64,000 nucleotides of DNA, taken from positions 208,233,178-208,297,177 of the forward strand of contig CM071599.1 in assembly GCA_036435485.1 (NCBI GenBank). Reading direction: 5' to 3'. The position numbers and the translations under genes were made by a program. The stretch comes from Saposhnikovia divaricata (lineage: Eukaryota; Streptophyta; Magnoliopsida; Apiales; Apiaceae). The notes beneath the pieces are model-generated. The model saw only the letters and a list, made by a program, of their open reading frames with translations, was not told the origin of the DNA and ran no database searches. This document shows positions 42,004 to 52,673 of this stretch, piece by piece. Every line of letters begins with the position of its first letter. Positions within the stretch are counted from its first letter, which is position 1.

Positions 42004-43380
42004 CAAGTAGATAGCTGGGGTGCGTTTGGAACGGTGGTAAAAATCGCATGTGCTTACCTCTCACAAAAAATATTTGTTCATAACATGAGGTATCTAAGCT
42101 CAGGCCCGGCTTTGACCCCAAGCCACACATGCAATGGCATGGGGCCCATCGGAGGAGGGGGCCTTTTTTCTAAAAAAAAAACTTGTTATATCATATTATA
42201 TTTATTATCTTGCAAAAAAAATATTATATGTTTATTAGTTTCCATATATAATAAATAGTATAAAAACTGAATAATTATTATTAGAAAATACCACTAACAT
42301 GTCTATTTTTTATAATCACAAAAACCAAATAGCACAACCTTCTATTGAATTATAAATTCCATATAGTCTGGGAGGTAAATAATTGTAAATGAGATTATGG
42401 AACCTAAGATACATTAGTATTTTTCTGAAAAAATTTATATTCTAATCATATATTTTGTATACAAGTAGATAGCTGGGGTGCGTTTGGAACGGTGGTGAAA
42501 ATCGCATGTGCTTACCTCTCACAAAAAATATTTGTTCATAACATGAGGTATCTAAGCTCAGGCCCGGCTTTGACCCCAAGCCACACATGCAATGGCATGG
42601 GGCCCATCGGAGGAGGGGACCTTTTTTTTTAAAAAAAAACTTGTTATATCATATTATATTTATTATCTTGCAAAAAAAATATTATATGTTTATTAGTTTC
42701 CATATATAATAAATAGTATAAAAACTGAATAATTATTATTAGAAAATACCACTAACATGTCTATTTTTTATAATCACAAAAACCAAATAGCACAACCTTC
42801 TATTGAATTATAAATTCCATATAGTCTGGGAGGTAAATAATTGTAAATGAGATTATGGAACCTAAGATACATTAGTATTTTTCTGAAAAAATTTATATTC
42901 TAATCATATATTTTGTATACAAGTAGATAGCTGGGGTGCGTTTGGAACGGTGGTGAAAATCGCATGTGCTTACCTCTCACAAAAAATATTTGTTCATAAC
43001 ATGAGGTATCTAAGCTCAGGCCCGGCTTTGACCCCAAGCCACACATGCAATGGCATGGGGCCCATCGGAGGAGGGGGCCTTTTTTTTAAAAAAAAACTTG
43101 TTATATCATATTATATTTATTATCTTGCAAAAAAAATATTATATGTTTATTAGTTTCCATATATAATAAATAGTATAAAAACTGAATAATTATTATTAGA
43201 AAATACCACTAACATGTCTATTTTTTATAATCACAAAAACCAAATAGCACAACCTTCTATTGAATTATAAATTCCATATAGTCTGGGAGGTAAATAATTG
43301 TAAATGAGATTATGGAACCTAAGATACATTAGTATTTTTCTGAAAAAATTTATATTCTAATCATATATTTTGTATACAAG
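42004..43380 (+). repeat. Three tandem copies of a 458 bp unit
   Basis: Copies begin with CAAGTAGATAGCTGGGG at 42004, 42462 and 42920 and the last ends at 43380 (CAAG). The copies are nearly identical; differences are mainly in homopolymer lengths, e.g. the T/A runs at ~42165, ~42625 and ~43085. Each unit holds ~97 bp of flank, the 8 bp target TCTAAGCT and the first ~360 bp of the hAT-type element. The small open stretches at 41881-42258 and 42950-43153 are translations of this repeat and not genes. Confidence 0.95.
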
Positions 43381-43776
43381 GCAAACGTTAAAATAAATAA
43401 TAGTTGTTTCAAATTTTACGACATGACCTATTTAAAATTTTTTGTGACCTCCTAAATAAGGGTTTGATGTGCATGAGGTTGTCCTCAGAATTCTCCCTGA
43501 GCTTAAAAGATTTTCTATATAAATTTTAGGGTATATATGTAAATTATTGTAAAAAAAAATTTATTTACAAAATTGTCCCACTTGTTTTATAGGAACAAAA
43601 TCTTTTAACTTCAGGATTCTTCCATGAGGACAACCTTAGATCCAGTTTTCTCAAATAAATAATAGTTGTTTCAAATTTTAGGATGAGGTTTTTTTTTTTG
43701 ACAAAATTTTTTTTTAGGAGGGGGCCTATTTAAATTTTTTTGCATGGGGCCTTTTTTTTGTTTGGAGCCGGCCCTG
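42101..43776 (+). mobile_element. hAT-type non-autonomous DNA transposon with triplicated left end
   Basis: The left end CAGGCCCGGCTTTGACC (42101, repeated at 42559 and 43017) matches the inverted right end CAGGGCCGGCTCCAAAC (complement of 43760-43776). An 8 bp duplication TCTAAGCT lies before each left end (42093, 42551 and 43009) and after the right end (43777-43784). Eight-base targets and CAGGGNCGG ends are typical of hAT. No transposase is present. The original element would be ~760 bp (43017-43776). Confidence 0.85.
43475..43638. mobile_element. Small inverted-repeat insertion (MITE-like) inside the hAT element
   Basis: GAGGTTGTCCTCAG with CTTAAAAGATTTT at 43475-43514 is mirrored by AAAATCTTTTAA and GAGGACAACCTTA (43598-43638), a near-palindrome of ~165 bp. 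The words AAATAAATAATAGTTG flank it as direct repeats at 43390 and 43653. The target duplication is not clear. Confidence 0.5.
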
Positions 43777-44100
43777 TCTAAGCTTAGTTTTTGTAACTAA
43801 GTCCTCTGAACATTGCACTATCCATGAAGTTAACGTGAGGGTCAAATTGTGAAGCTACTGTTTTCAGGGGAGATGCAAGTTGGATTGCTCGGGAAACTGC
43901 TATCTTCATTTTTAATTTTAAGAATATTTGTATTCAATTAGTTAAGCAATCCGGAAACAAAACGGCTAATTATTTAGTTTGTTTGTTTGTTTTTCAACCT
44001 GGTTGCATGATCAGTTGGGGTTTGTCCCGATTGAATCTTTTTCAAAGTATTAATGAAATCTGCTCTAAATTTGGCAAAAAAAAAAAAAGACATGCCACTT

Positions 44101-44240
44101 GAAAATTACAATATACTGTAAATATATATTTATAGACATGAAGGGGCCGGAAAATGGTGAAGAAAAATAGTAAAGCTATTTAAAAAAAAAAAGAGAAATA
44201 GTAAATGGGAAAATATAGGAAGGAGGACGAAAGGGCGGAT
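44101..44240. other. Upstream intergenic sequence of the helicase gene
   Basis: AT-rich, with no gene. A stretch TTTATAGACATGAAGGGG near 44126 is not a convincing promoter. Confidence 0.4.
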
Positions 44241-44505
44241 GAAAGAGGGCGCAAAAAGTTTCCCCAAATCTACTGGCTTTCCTAACAAAATTCTAGTGAG
44301 AGAAAAAGATTTTATACATACATCCCTAGCCCTAGAGAGACAAACCAACCAAACAAACAAAGCGTCCACTTTAATTCAAAGATATTTCCCCGATCGCATT
44401 ACCATCCCTCCCCCCCCCCCCCCCCCCCCCCCCCGCAATTAGGGTTTCTGATCTCCCACATCTCCCTCCCTCCCTCCCTCTCTCTGTCTCTCGCCTCCAT
44501 TGTAC

Positions 44506-44546
<41 letters not shown>

Positions 44547-44811
44547 TCTCTCTCTCGTTTATAAATGTTTGATATATGTAGATTTGTTATTTGAAATGGT
44601 AATTGTGTTGCATTTTGTTGTATGATTATTGTTGTTTGTATGTATATATGATTGTTTGATGTTAGATTAACTTGGTGATTTATATAGAATTGAATTTTGA
44701 TGATGATGATGAAAAATTTAGGTGTTGAAATTGAAAATTTGATTGAGATTTTTGAGGGTTTTATTTGGTGTTTTAAGGGGGAGATTTTTCGAGTGATTTG
44801 ATTATAGAGGT
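44241..44811 (+). promoter_or_regulatory. Promoter and 5' leader of the helicase gene, with probable leader intron
   Basis: A TATA-like TTTTATACATA lies at ~44310. The leader then has a 25-base C run (44410-44434), a telo-box-like TTAGGGTTT (44440-44448) common in plant translation and RNA-metabolism genes, and a CT microsatellite (~44505-44556). A donor GTACGT at 44502 and an acceptor ATTATAG (AG 44806-44807) suggest a 5'-leader intron ending four bases before the ATG. The intron is inferred from splice signals only. Confidence 0.5.
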
Positions 44812-47800
44812 ATGCCTACTTCTTGGGCTGATTCGGTTGAAAATGCTGCTGCTGGGGGTACTGGTGGTCGACCGGCTTATGTTCCTCCGCATCTTCGTAA
44901 TAGGCCACCACCATCGGATTCATCTGTTGCAGTGCAGAATGGGCCGAGTGGTGGAAATGTTCCGTTAGGTGGGAATCGTTGGTCTGCACCGAGGAATGAG
45001 TTTAGTAGATCTGGGTATGGTGGTGGTGGCGGTCGTTCGGGTGGTTGGAATAATAGGATTGGTGGTTGGGACCGTGGGAGGGAGCGTGAGGCTAATCCGT
45101 TTGGGAATGATGATGAGGTGGAGCCGGAAGTTGGTGATCAGGAGAATACGGGGATTAATTTTGATGCTTATGAGGATATTCCGGTGGAGACCAGTGGGGA
45201 TAATGTGCCTCCTCCGGTGAATACGTTTGCTGAGATTGATTTAGGTGAAGCACTTAATAAGAATATTCAGAGGTGCAAGTATGTCAAACCGACCCCTGTT
45301 CAACGACATGCCATACCAATCTCTCTTGCTGGACGGGATTTGATGGCTTGTGCTCAGACTGGCTCTGGCAAGACAGCAGCATTCTGCTTCCCGATTATTA
45401 GTGGAATTATGACTGGCCAGTTTGCACAGAGGGCTCCACGTATGCCGCGAATGGCATGTCCACTTGCTCTTATATTGTCTCCAACGAGGGAGCTATCGTG
45501 CCAAGTGGGTTTTCCTTTTCCTTCTTTTTGTAGTTATGTCAAGAATTGTTATCTGTTACTTTACCAATGAATCTTGATTTTTCGTTTGATATCAACTACA
45601 GATTCATGAGGAAGCTAGAAAGTTTTCATATCAAACTGGTGTCAAAGTTGTTGTTGCTTATGGAGGTGCGCCTATTAACCAACAGGTATCATTTTTTTGT
45701 TCTCTCATATCTCTGTTGTGTTTGTACACTTTAAATGTAAACAACCTGGTACCAATTTTTTTTTTTTTTTTGTTGAACTGCATGCAAATGTTAAGGTTGT
45801 GTTTATTCTTAAAACTGTATCAAACTGTAAACACAAAAAAGTGGTGTCAAGACTTGAAGATAAAGTAATATAATACTAAAAGAGGGCAAGAATACGGTGA
45901 AACTCACCATGTGTGTGTTTAGTTATTGAAGTGCCTTATTTTTTTTTTATTATCTTCTGAATTTGCAGGGTAAACATTATATATGTAGAATATTATAGTG
46001 ACCTTTTTTCATTTGTATGTATCATTAGAAGTGATCTACCTTTGTTAATTTTGCTCCGAAATAAATAACCAGAACAAAATTTGAGAAGAGTACATATGGC
46101 ATAAGTAATTGTTTGCTTGGTTTACTTTTTCTTCTAGGGGTGCTAAGTACTTTATAAATATTTAGCAAGTAATTAACTAAGTTAAATAGGTCATAGAGAA
46201 GTGTATCTTTTATCTCATTATCACGAATGATATACCAAATGAATACAATATAGTTAGTGATCATTGAATAATCATCACTTGGTGATCTGGTGTTTTTCCC
46301 AAGTAATCTGGTCCTTGACGGTATTCATTAGCAATATTGGTGTTTGGAGATTTCAAGTCATATAAAGTTTGTAATTGTGTAAAAGAGAGATTGATGTAAA
46401 ATTTGCGATATGCAAAGGTAAAAAGCATTGCCAAATCTGATTTTTTGATTAAATTAAGTGACTTGAAAATTGGAAGCAATATTAAGATGTACTCCCTCCA
46501 TCCCGTTCATTTCCTAACACTTTCCTTTTTAGGGTGTCCCATTCATTTCTTAACATTTTCTAAAATTTTATATTTTACTTCACTAATTTTAGTAGGTCCC
46601 ACCACTTTATCCCATTTTCTTCTTTTTTCTTCACTCTCCTAAATCTCCGTGCCACCCCAAATGTTAAGAGTAAAGGGTACAGAGGGAGTATATATTAAGA
46701 CCAGCAAAGAATCTCTTGCTTCTCGACGTATTTTATCATCAAAATGGATTATTCTTTGGATTTAGTGTTCCTTGATCTTTCCTCAAATTACATCATTTCC
46801 GACTTCTTGACTAAACTGGTGCAGTGACTTCCCATTCGTAGACTGTGCGATCTGTTATATGCTTGCTTGTAAGATTTAAATTGTTGATCTGGAAGAATTG
46901 ATTGAAAATCTCCCTTTTATATATATGAGGTCTTAGCATCGAGCCACTAAGTTGGTAGAATAGGTTATACTGTTTCATATAGTTTATAGGGGCTGGAGAT
47001 GTCAGTTTGGACAAAGAAATAAGAATCTAAACCTTTGTATTATTCTAGTAAGCTCATTAAATTAATTAACAAGAGATGCATCTACAATGAATGCTAACGA
47101 GTGAACATACTTGCAAGCGTACTATACTAATTGTAAGTTACTTGTTCCATGTCCTTGTGTGATGTGCAATATGGCTATCATATTTGGTCTCATCCATCTT
47201 TGATTGTAAATATTTATTTTCTGTCGACTAAAGTAAGTTTGACTTGGCTAGCTCCGAGAACTGGAAAGAGGTGTTGACATTCTTGTGGCGACTCCTGGAC
47301 GGTTGGTAGATTTGCTGGAGAGAGCTAGAGTCTCATTACAGATGATAAGATATTTAGCTCTGGATGAGGCAGATAGGATGTTGGACATGGGTTTTGAACC
47401 TCAAATTAGGAAAATTGTGCAACAAATGGATATGCCTCCTCCGGGTATGAGGCAGACAATGTTGTTCAGTGCCACCTTCCCAAAAGAGATACAGGTACGC
47501 ACTGTTCCTAAAGTCTTTGTGTTTTTTTGATCACGTGTTATATGACATGTACTCTAATGGCTTCTGTTATTCTTTTTAGGATCTTATTGTTAATAGGTTG
47601 GCATGCTTGTAGGCTTTGTCTTTTATTTTTTTGTTGTCTGTCTCTTCTCAGTCTCTTTCTCCATTTCTGTTCTCTTTGTTACTCTGGTGGCGCATGTAAC
47701 TGCTTAATTCAAATATTTGCATATTCTTTGAAAGTCAAATTTAATAGTTGTGCCTCCAAAAGGATAATATCAGCATTGTGACACATTCACTATTTGGTTG

Positions 47801-50148
47801 ATTTGCAGAGACTGGCCTCTGATTTTCTAGCTAATTACATCTTTTTGGCTGTTGGAAGAGTTGGGTCGAGTACCGATTTAATTATGCAGCGAGTTGAATT
47901 TGTTCAGGAGAGTGACAAAAGAAGCCACCTCATGGACCTCCTCCATGCTCAGAGGGCAAATGGTGCTCATGGAAAGGTAATTTTATTGAGGCCTTTTCTC
48001 TTTCGAGACGTTGCTCATGAAGTGCCATTGAGTCACTAATTACTTAAAATTTCAGCAGTATACATGTGCATTAGTATACATGTGCATTACTTCTTTGGTG
48101 ATATATGTTCTGGAGCTTTCAGGAATCCATCACCGCATTTTTTTGCAGTGAATGATAGATTTAAGCTAATAATTTATGGATAGGCTTTTCTTAGATATTT
48201 TTGTTTGATTCATATCATCAAGAGAATCAACCAAAGTCAGATAATATGTATGTTGTAGAGAACTAACAAGATATCTTTTGAGATCTATGCTTAGAAACAG
48301 TGTAGTCAAATGTGCTTTGCCTGGACGGTAAAGGGTAAGGTCTCTACAAAGGGTTTTACATCAGAATCAAACTTAAATATCAATTCGTTTACAAGCTGGC
48401 TAGCCAAAGTGTCTGGTATCTTGGTGGAAAGGTGGATGCTTTTTTCTTGTGCACTATCCTCTGGTTGTGTATACCAACTGAATAAGAAACAACTATTCAT
48501 TTTTTTGATAGTTACAGATATTAAATTTCAAACTCACACGTATTGTAAAATACTTAAAAATGAGGATCTGATAAATCATGGTCTGTTCCTTGTATACCTC
48601 CACGGTACTTATAGATTTCTTTTACCAATTAACACTCTCTTGCGGATTCTTACTGCAAATACAAGTCTTTCTTTGCAAGCAAATATGGGTCTAGTAGCTT
48701 TAGATTATATTGATTACTCTGTGGTAGAGATGCATGGACATCTGAAGCTTATAGAAAAATATTACATCTGAAGCTCATGGTACAATATTTCCTGATCTTC
48801 ACTAGTTTTTCTGTTCTGATGATACAGTACATTCCTGGGTTTGTTTCATTTTTCATCTTCTATATGACGGTGAACTACTTTCGACACACCTAATATCTCT
48901 TACTGATTCTTAGAATTACTCATCCTCTTCTTACAGCAAGCTCTTACATTGGTGTTTGTGGAGACAAAGAAAGGAGCTGATTCACTCGAATATTGGCTGT
49001 GTAGTAATGGCTTTCCTGCTACTACCATCCATGGTGATAGATCACAGATGGTAATTTCACTGAATCCTAGGTGTTTTGGCGTACTTGCATACTTTTTGAC
49101 AGTGCCTGTATTATCTCCGAATGAAATTGTATTGCTTCAGAATACTATCTTAGTAATCTTATATTATGAATATAAAAGTATTAAAATGATACTTACTTAA
49201 TGGAATACTAACAAGAAAACCAGAATGTTCTTTTGGTCTTTACCCTTGCTCCATTTTCTTAAATCCAAATGTGAGTTTTAAGTAGTGTGAGATTTTTATT
49301 GTGCTTTATTTCTACATTTTGCAGTAAATTATTAAGATATTTGTATTTGCTTGAAATGAAATTTCTAGATATTTGTATCTGCTAGAAATGAAATTGTATA
49401 ATTTTTGCATATATTGGTTGAGATGTATAATGTATTACTGAACTACTAATCGTGCTTGACTTCTTAGCTTGTGGCTAACTGGCTATCGAGATTACCCCCC
49501 TAGGCATCTAGGTATCAGTAAGTGGACATGTGTATGATATGATATGTATGTGTGTGGTGTGTATACATGTAGTAAAGTTTATATTTACAAGTACCAGAAA
49601 CTGTAATTAATATGTATTGGTGAATAATCTCGTTTTGGAGGTATTTTCTGCAGGAAAGAGAACAAGCGTTGCGATCATTTAAAAGTGGTCATACACCAAT
49701 CTTGGTTGCTACCGATGTGGCAGCACGGGGTCTTGATATTCCGCATGTTGCGCACGTGGTCAATTTTGATCTTCCAAATGATATTGATGATTATGTACAC
49801 CGTATTGGACGAACTGGACGAGCCGGCAAGTCTGGTCTAGCTACTGCATTCTTTAACGAGAATAATTCCAATATGGCAAGGTCTTTGTCTGAGTTAATGC
49901 AAGAAGCAAATCAAGAAGTTCCTGCATGGCTTACTCGCTTTGCAGCCCGAGCTGTGTATAGCGGCGGTAAGAATCGTCGCGGTGGGGGAGGCCGTTTTGG
50001 TGGTCGTGATTTTCGAAGAGACCCCGCTTATAACAGGGGTGGAGCAGACTATTATGGTGGTGGTGGGAACATGAGCAGCGGATATGGGGCACCAAGTGGG
50101 GGGTATGGCGGAGCATATGGGTCAGGGGTGACTAGTGCTTGGGACTGA
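44812..50148 (+). CDS. RH37-like: DEAD-box ATP-dependent RNA helicase (DDX3/Ded1 group, plant RH11/37/52 type)
   Basis: Six coding exons with GT-AG borders all in phase 0: 44812-45504, 45602-45685, 47252-47494, 47809-47976, 48937-49050 and 49654-50148, giving 598 residues, close to plant family members (about 610-650). The N-terminus SWADSVENAAAGG and YVPPHLRNRPP is typical of the Ded1 group. Motifs: Q-motif region TPVQRHAIP, motif I AQTGSGKT (181-188), PTRELSCQ, TPGR, DEAD (297-300), SATFPKEIQ, LVFVETKKGADSLE, ATDVAARGLDIPHV and HRIGRTGRAG (483-492). The C-terminus is rich in RGG and GYG, for RNA binding. It unwinds RNA in translation initiation and RNA metabolism. The exact paralogue cannot be fixed by eye. 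At the end of exon 5 the usual Q-Q before ERE reads Q-M. Confidence 0.95.
45686..47251 (+). other. Large intron 2 of the helicase gene
   Basis: A 1566 bp AT-rich intron. It contains a Stowaway-type MITE (46492-46688) and otherwise no recognisable gene; open stretches are chance. Confidence 0.8.
46492..46688. mobile_element. Stowaway-type MITE in intron 2
   Basis: It starts CTCCCTCCATCCCGTTC and ends GGGTACAGAGGGAG, imperfect inverted ends of the Stowaway (Tc1/mariner) type, with TA on both sides (46490-46491 and 46689-46690). Length 197 bp. Non-autonomous. Confidence 0.8.
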
Positions 50149-50650
50149 AATCTGAAATCATACCCAATGAATTTAACAGAAGTATAACTTTGATAGCGTA
50201 AACGTTTTTGTCCTTTGCATCTTTATTGTCTCAAGTGTTTAAAGGCCCTTGTGGTCTCATCACAAGTTCAGAAGGTTTTCATTCGAAGGGGAGAGAAAGG
50301 GCGGGGGGTTAGATTAATCTTAGTAGGCTGTGTAACATACTACTGTCAGTAGGTTTTCATTACCCTGTAGCCCTGTTAGTCTTTTCCCACATTTGAACGT
50401 GTTTGGATGAATGGATGTGAAATATGGAGGGAAGATTAGGTTATAATTTGTTGGTAGCATTAGCTTGACATTCCATAGTTCATATTATTTTAAAAAAACT
50501 TTCGCCAATTGTTATAATCAAACTATGATTACCGTAGGTTATTGACTGCAGTTTCGGTGTTACCTTTGCTTGGAGGCAGCTGTAGTGTTATCATGACATA
50601 AAGCTAATTTTTGCATTGTTGAGTAGAGGCGAATGTGATCCTCTTAATAG
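50149..50650 (+). other. 3' untranslated region of the helicase gene
   Basis: After the TGA at 50146-50148, AT-rich sequence with a G-rich patch (GAAAGGGCGGGGGG near 50300) leads to probable polyadenylation. No single AATAAA dominates, so the transcript end is uncertain. Confidence 0.4.
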
Positions 50651-51745
50651 TTTGATTGGAATTTAAACTTAGGGGGTAAAGAGTATACTCCTGATGCAAA
50701 AATTTCCCTGGACAAATATAAATATTCGCAGATATATGTTATGGGATGGATTCAAGCATATGATCCCATGGGATATATGATATACTCTGTTTTTGTATGG
50801 GTTCTTAAATTGAAGATAGATATTACATGTACAAATGGGATGGATTCGAGCTAATGATCTCTAGGAACATATGAAACATACTACGGGGTAAACACCTAGG
50901 TAGATATCGGAAAGTTTAGTTACTCTTATTTAAAATCAAGTGAGATGAATGTAATATGCTATTTAATTGTTTAAATCATCAATAGTTATAAATCTATAAT
51001 AAGTTGAGACATCGGTCAGTTGTCTTAAAATTTCGAAAAAATTGTGAGCAACTCAATGTGGAAGGAGGGAATAAGGGTTGATCTTATTGATGAAAATTGA
51101 AATATCTACTTGTAGAACCTCATAAATTCATCTAAATCAAGACTAGTGAAAGAACTGAATGCTGATCTTAAGTTTTTCGTTGTCTCAGAACTGTCATGTA
51201 TTTAGCGAGTAGAGAAAAAAAAAAATGTGTCTGTCTATATGTATAAGGCTCATGGTTGCACTCCTATAGTCCGCTGAGCCTGGCTAAAAGATATATGGCC
51301 TATTTTGCAAACCTTAAATTAAGTTCTTATGGACTTATTTTCGGGTAAAAATTTTATATTTTGATAAATTTTTTTTATGAGTGCATTTAATGTATGTTTG
51401 AGATTTTATAAGTTGCAAAAAAAAGTTAACTTTTTTCAGAAAAATGTTATGAATCTCTAACTTTGTCTTAAAATAAGTTGACTTATTCTGGAAAAAAATT
51501 CTCTCAAACACCCCCATAGTTTCATGGACAACGCTTATAATTTAACCGCTGAACAAATCCTTCCAGGTGCAGCATAAATTTGGGCACTCTTATCGCAAAG
51601 TAAACCTGAGTTTGTTTGCTTTTGTTCTGCTACCAACACAAATGCACTTAGCAGGTGCACTTCTAGATCAGTGCACAACACTTCACCTGAAATGTCAAGT
51701 TGTTCCATAAACCTGTCGCAATGTAAGACTTGTAGGAATTGTAAA
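50651..51745. other. Intergenic DNA before copia element G
   Basis: Mostly AT-rich without genes. A segment ending TCTCAAACACCCCCATAG (~51500-51520) looks like the end of a small DNA transposon, but I cannot pair it with an opposite end. At 51535-51690 the minus strand is open for about 50 codons, preceded by a possible acceptor; no known domain. Confidence 0.4.
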
Positions 51746-52187
51746 TGTTAGATCTAAATAAATAACCACGGATCATCTTATGTGATAATATCAAGGTTAC
51801 ACGATAAAATTGTAGTGTGAAAGCGTACCTGATTCTCCATGACAGTAGATATGAATACGGATTATGGGACTTGATCTTCCACAGACTTGATTCGCCTCTA
51901 GCCGTATCTCTCTCTGACTGATGGGAATAGGAGAGTAGAGGTTGTGAATTAGCCTTGGGGACCAAGACCCTATTATGTTCTTTATATATTAGTCTAATTA
52001 GACCCCATTAACCCTAATCAGATTACTATTGGGTATTACACATTACAAAACCCATACCGAATAAGATGTTATTGGACTCTTTATTTAAGACCACTTAATT
52101 AGTCCAAATATAGAATAAACATTAAATATAATTGTCTTTAATTTGTAAGCCCATAATTATTATTAGATTATAAAATATAATCTAACA
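51746..52187 (-). repeat. 3' LTR of element G
   Basis: 442 bp, matching 58332-58773 with scattered substitutions. Directly inside it on the minus strand lies CCCAAGTGGCAGAT, the polypurine tract (~52188-52201). Confidence 0.9.
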
Positions 52188-52673
52188 ATCTGCCACTTGG
52201 GCTACAAATTGTTCTAAACAACAATTACATTCAATAACCATAAGTGCGCACAAAATTGTTTATTCTTTAGAAAACATCTTCCTTAGTCAATCTGGTCCAT
52301 CTCATATATAAACATGGAACCAAAGCGACCTTCGTCACATTGTCGTAACACGATCCTCAATGATCACCACATAAATATATTCAATGACATAGATCAAGTA
52401 TGGATGTGTAACTGGAAATTACATGCAATGTGATCTCAATCATGCCTATTTCCAATTGGTCCTTAATACCTTAGTGAGATCAATCTTTATTCTTTCAAAC
52501 TTTATGTCAAAACCACAATTGAAAGAGATAGCTCATATAGAACAATAGAGAGAATAAAATAAAAGAAAAATAACTTTATTCGGCAGAAACTCAAATATAC
52601 ATAATGTATCACCATAGTGTCAATATCAAAACTGAGTACCTAAGACAGGAACAAAACAAAAAAAAAACTCCCA

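Larger units (their letters stand above)
41506..44087 (+). mobile_element. Poly(A)-tailed retroposed segment with 15 bp target duplication
   Basis: AAAGACATGCCACTT occurs at 41491-41505 and again at 44086-44100, the second time directly after a run of about 13 A. This is the signature of LINE-driven insertion. Near its end (43905-43990) the sequence resembles the RNase H end of a LINE (IQLVKQSGNKTANYLV), so it may be a 5'-truncated LINE. Its first ~450 bp look like a gene leader (pyrimidine-rich, no repeats). It contains the hAT-type element and the 458 bp triplication. Confidence 0.6.

Noticed and set aside
41881..43153. 125- and 67-codon frames containing the same peptide
   Set aside because: They are direct translations of the 458 bp tandem repeat.
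48310..48771. 153-codon frame in helicase intron 4
   Set aside because: It lies within an intron, lacks a domain, and exon borders on both sides join in phase without it.
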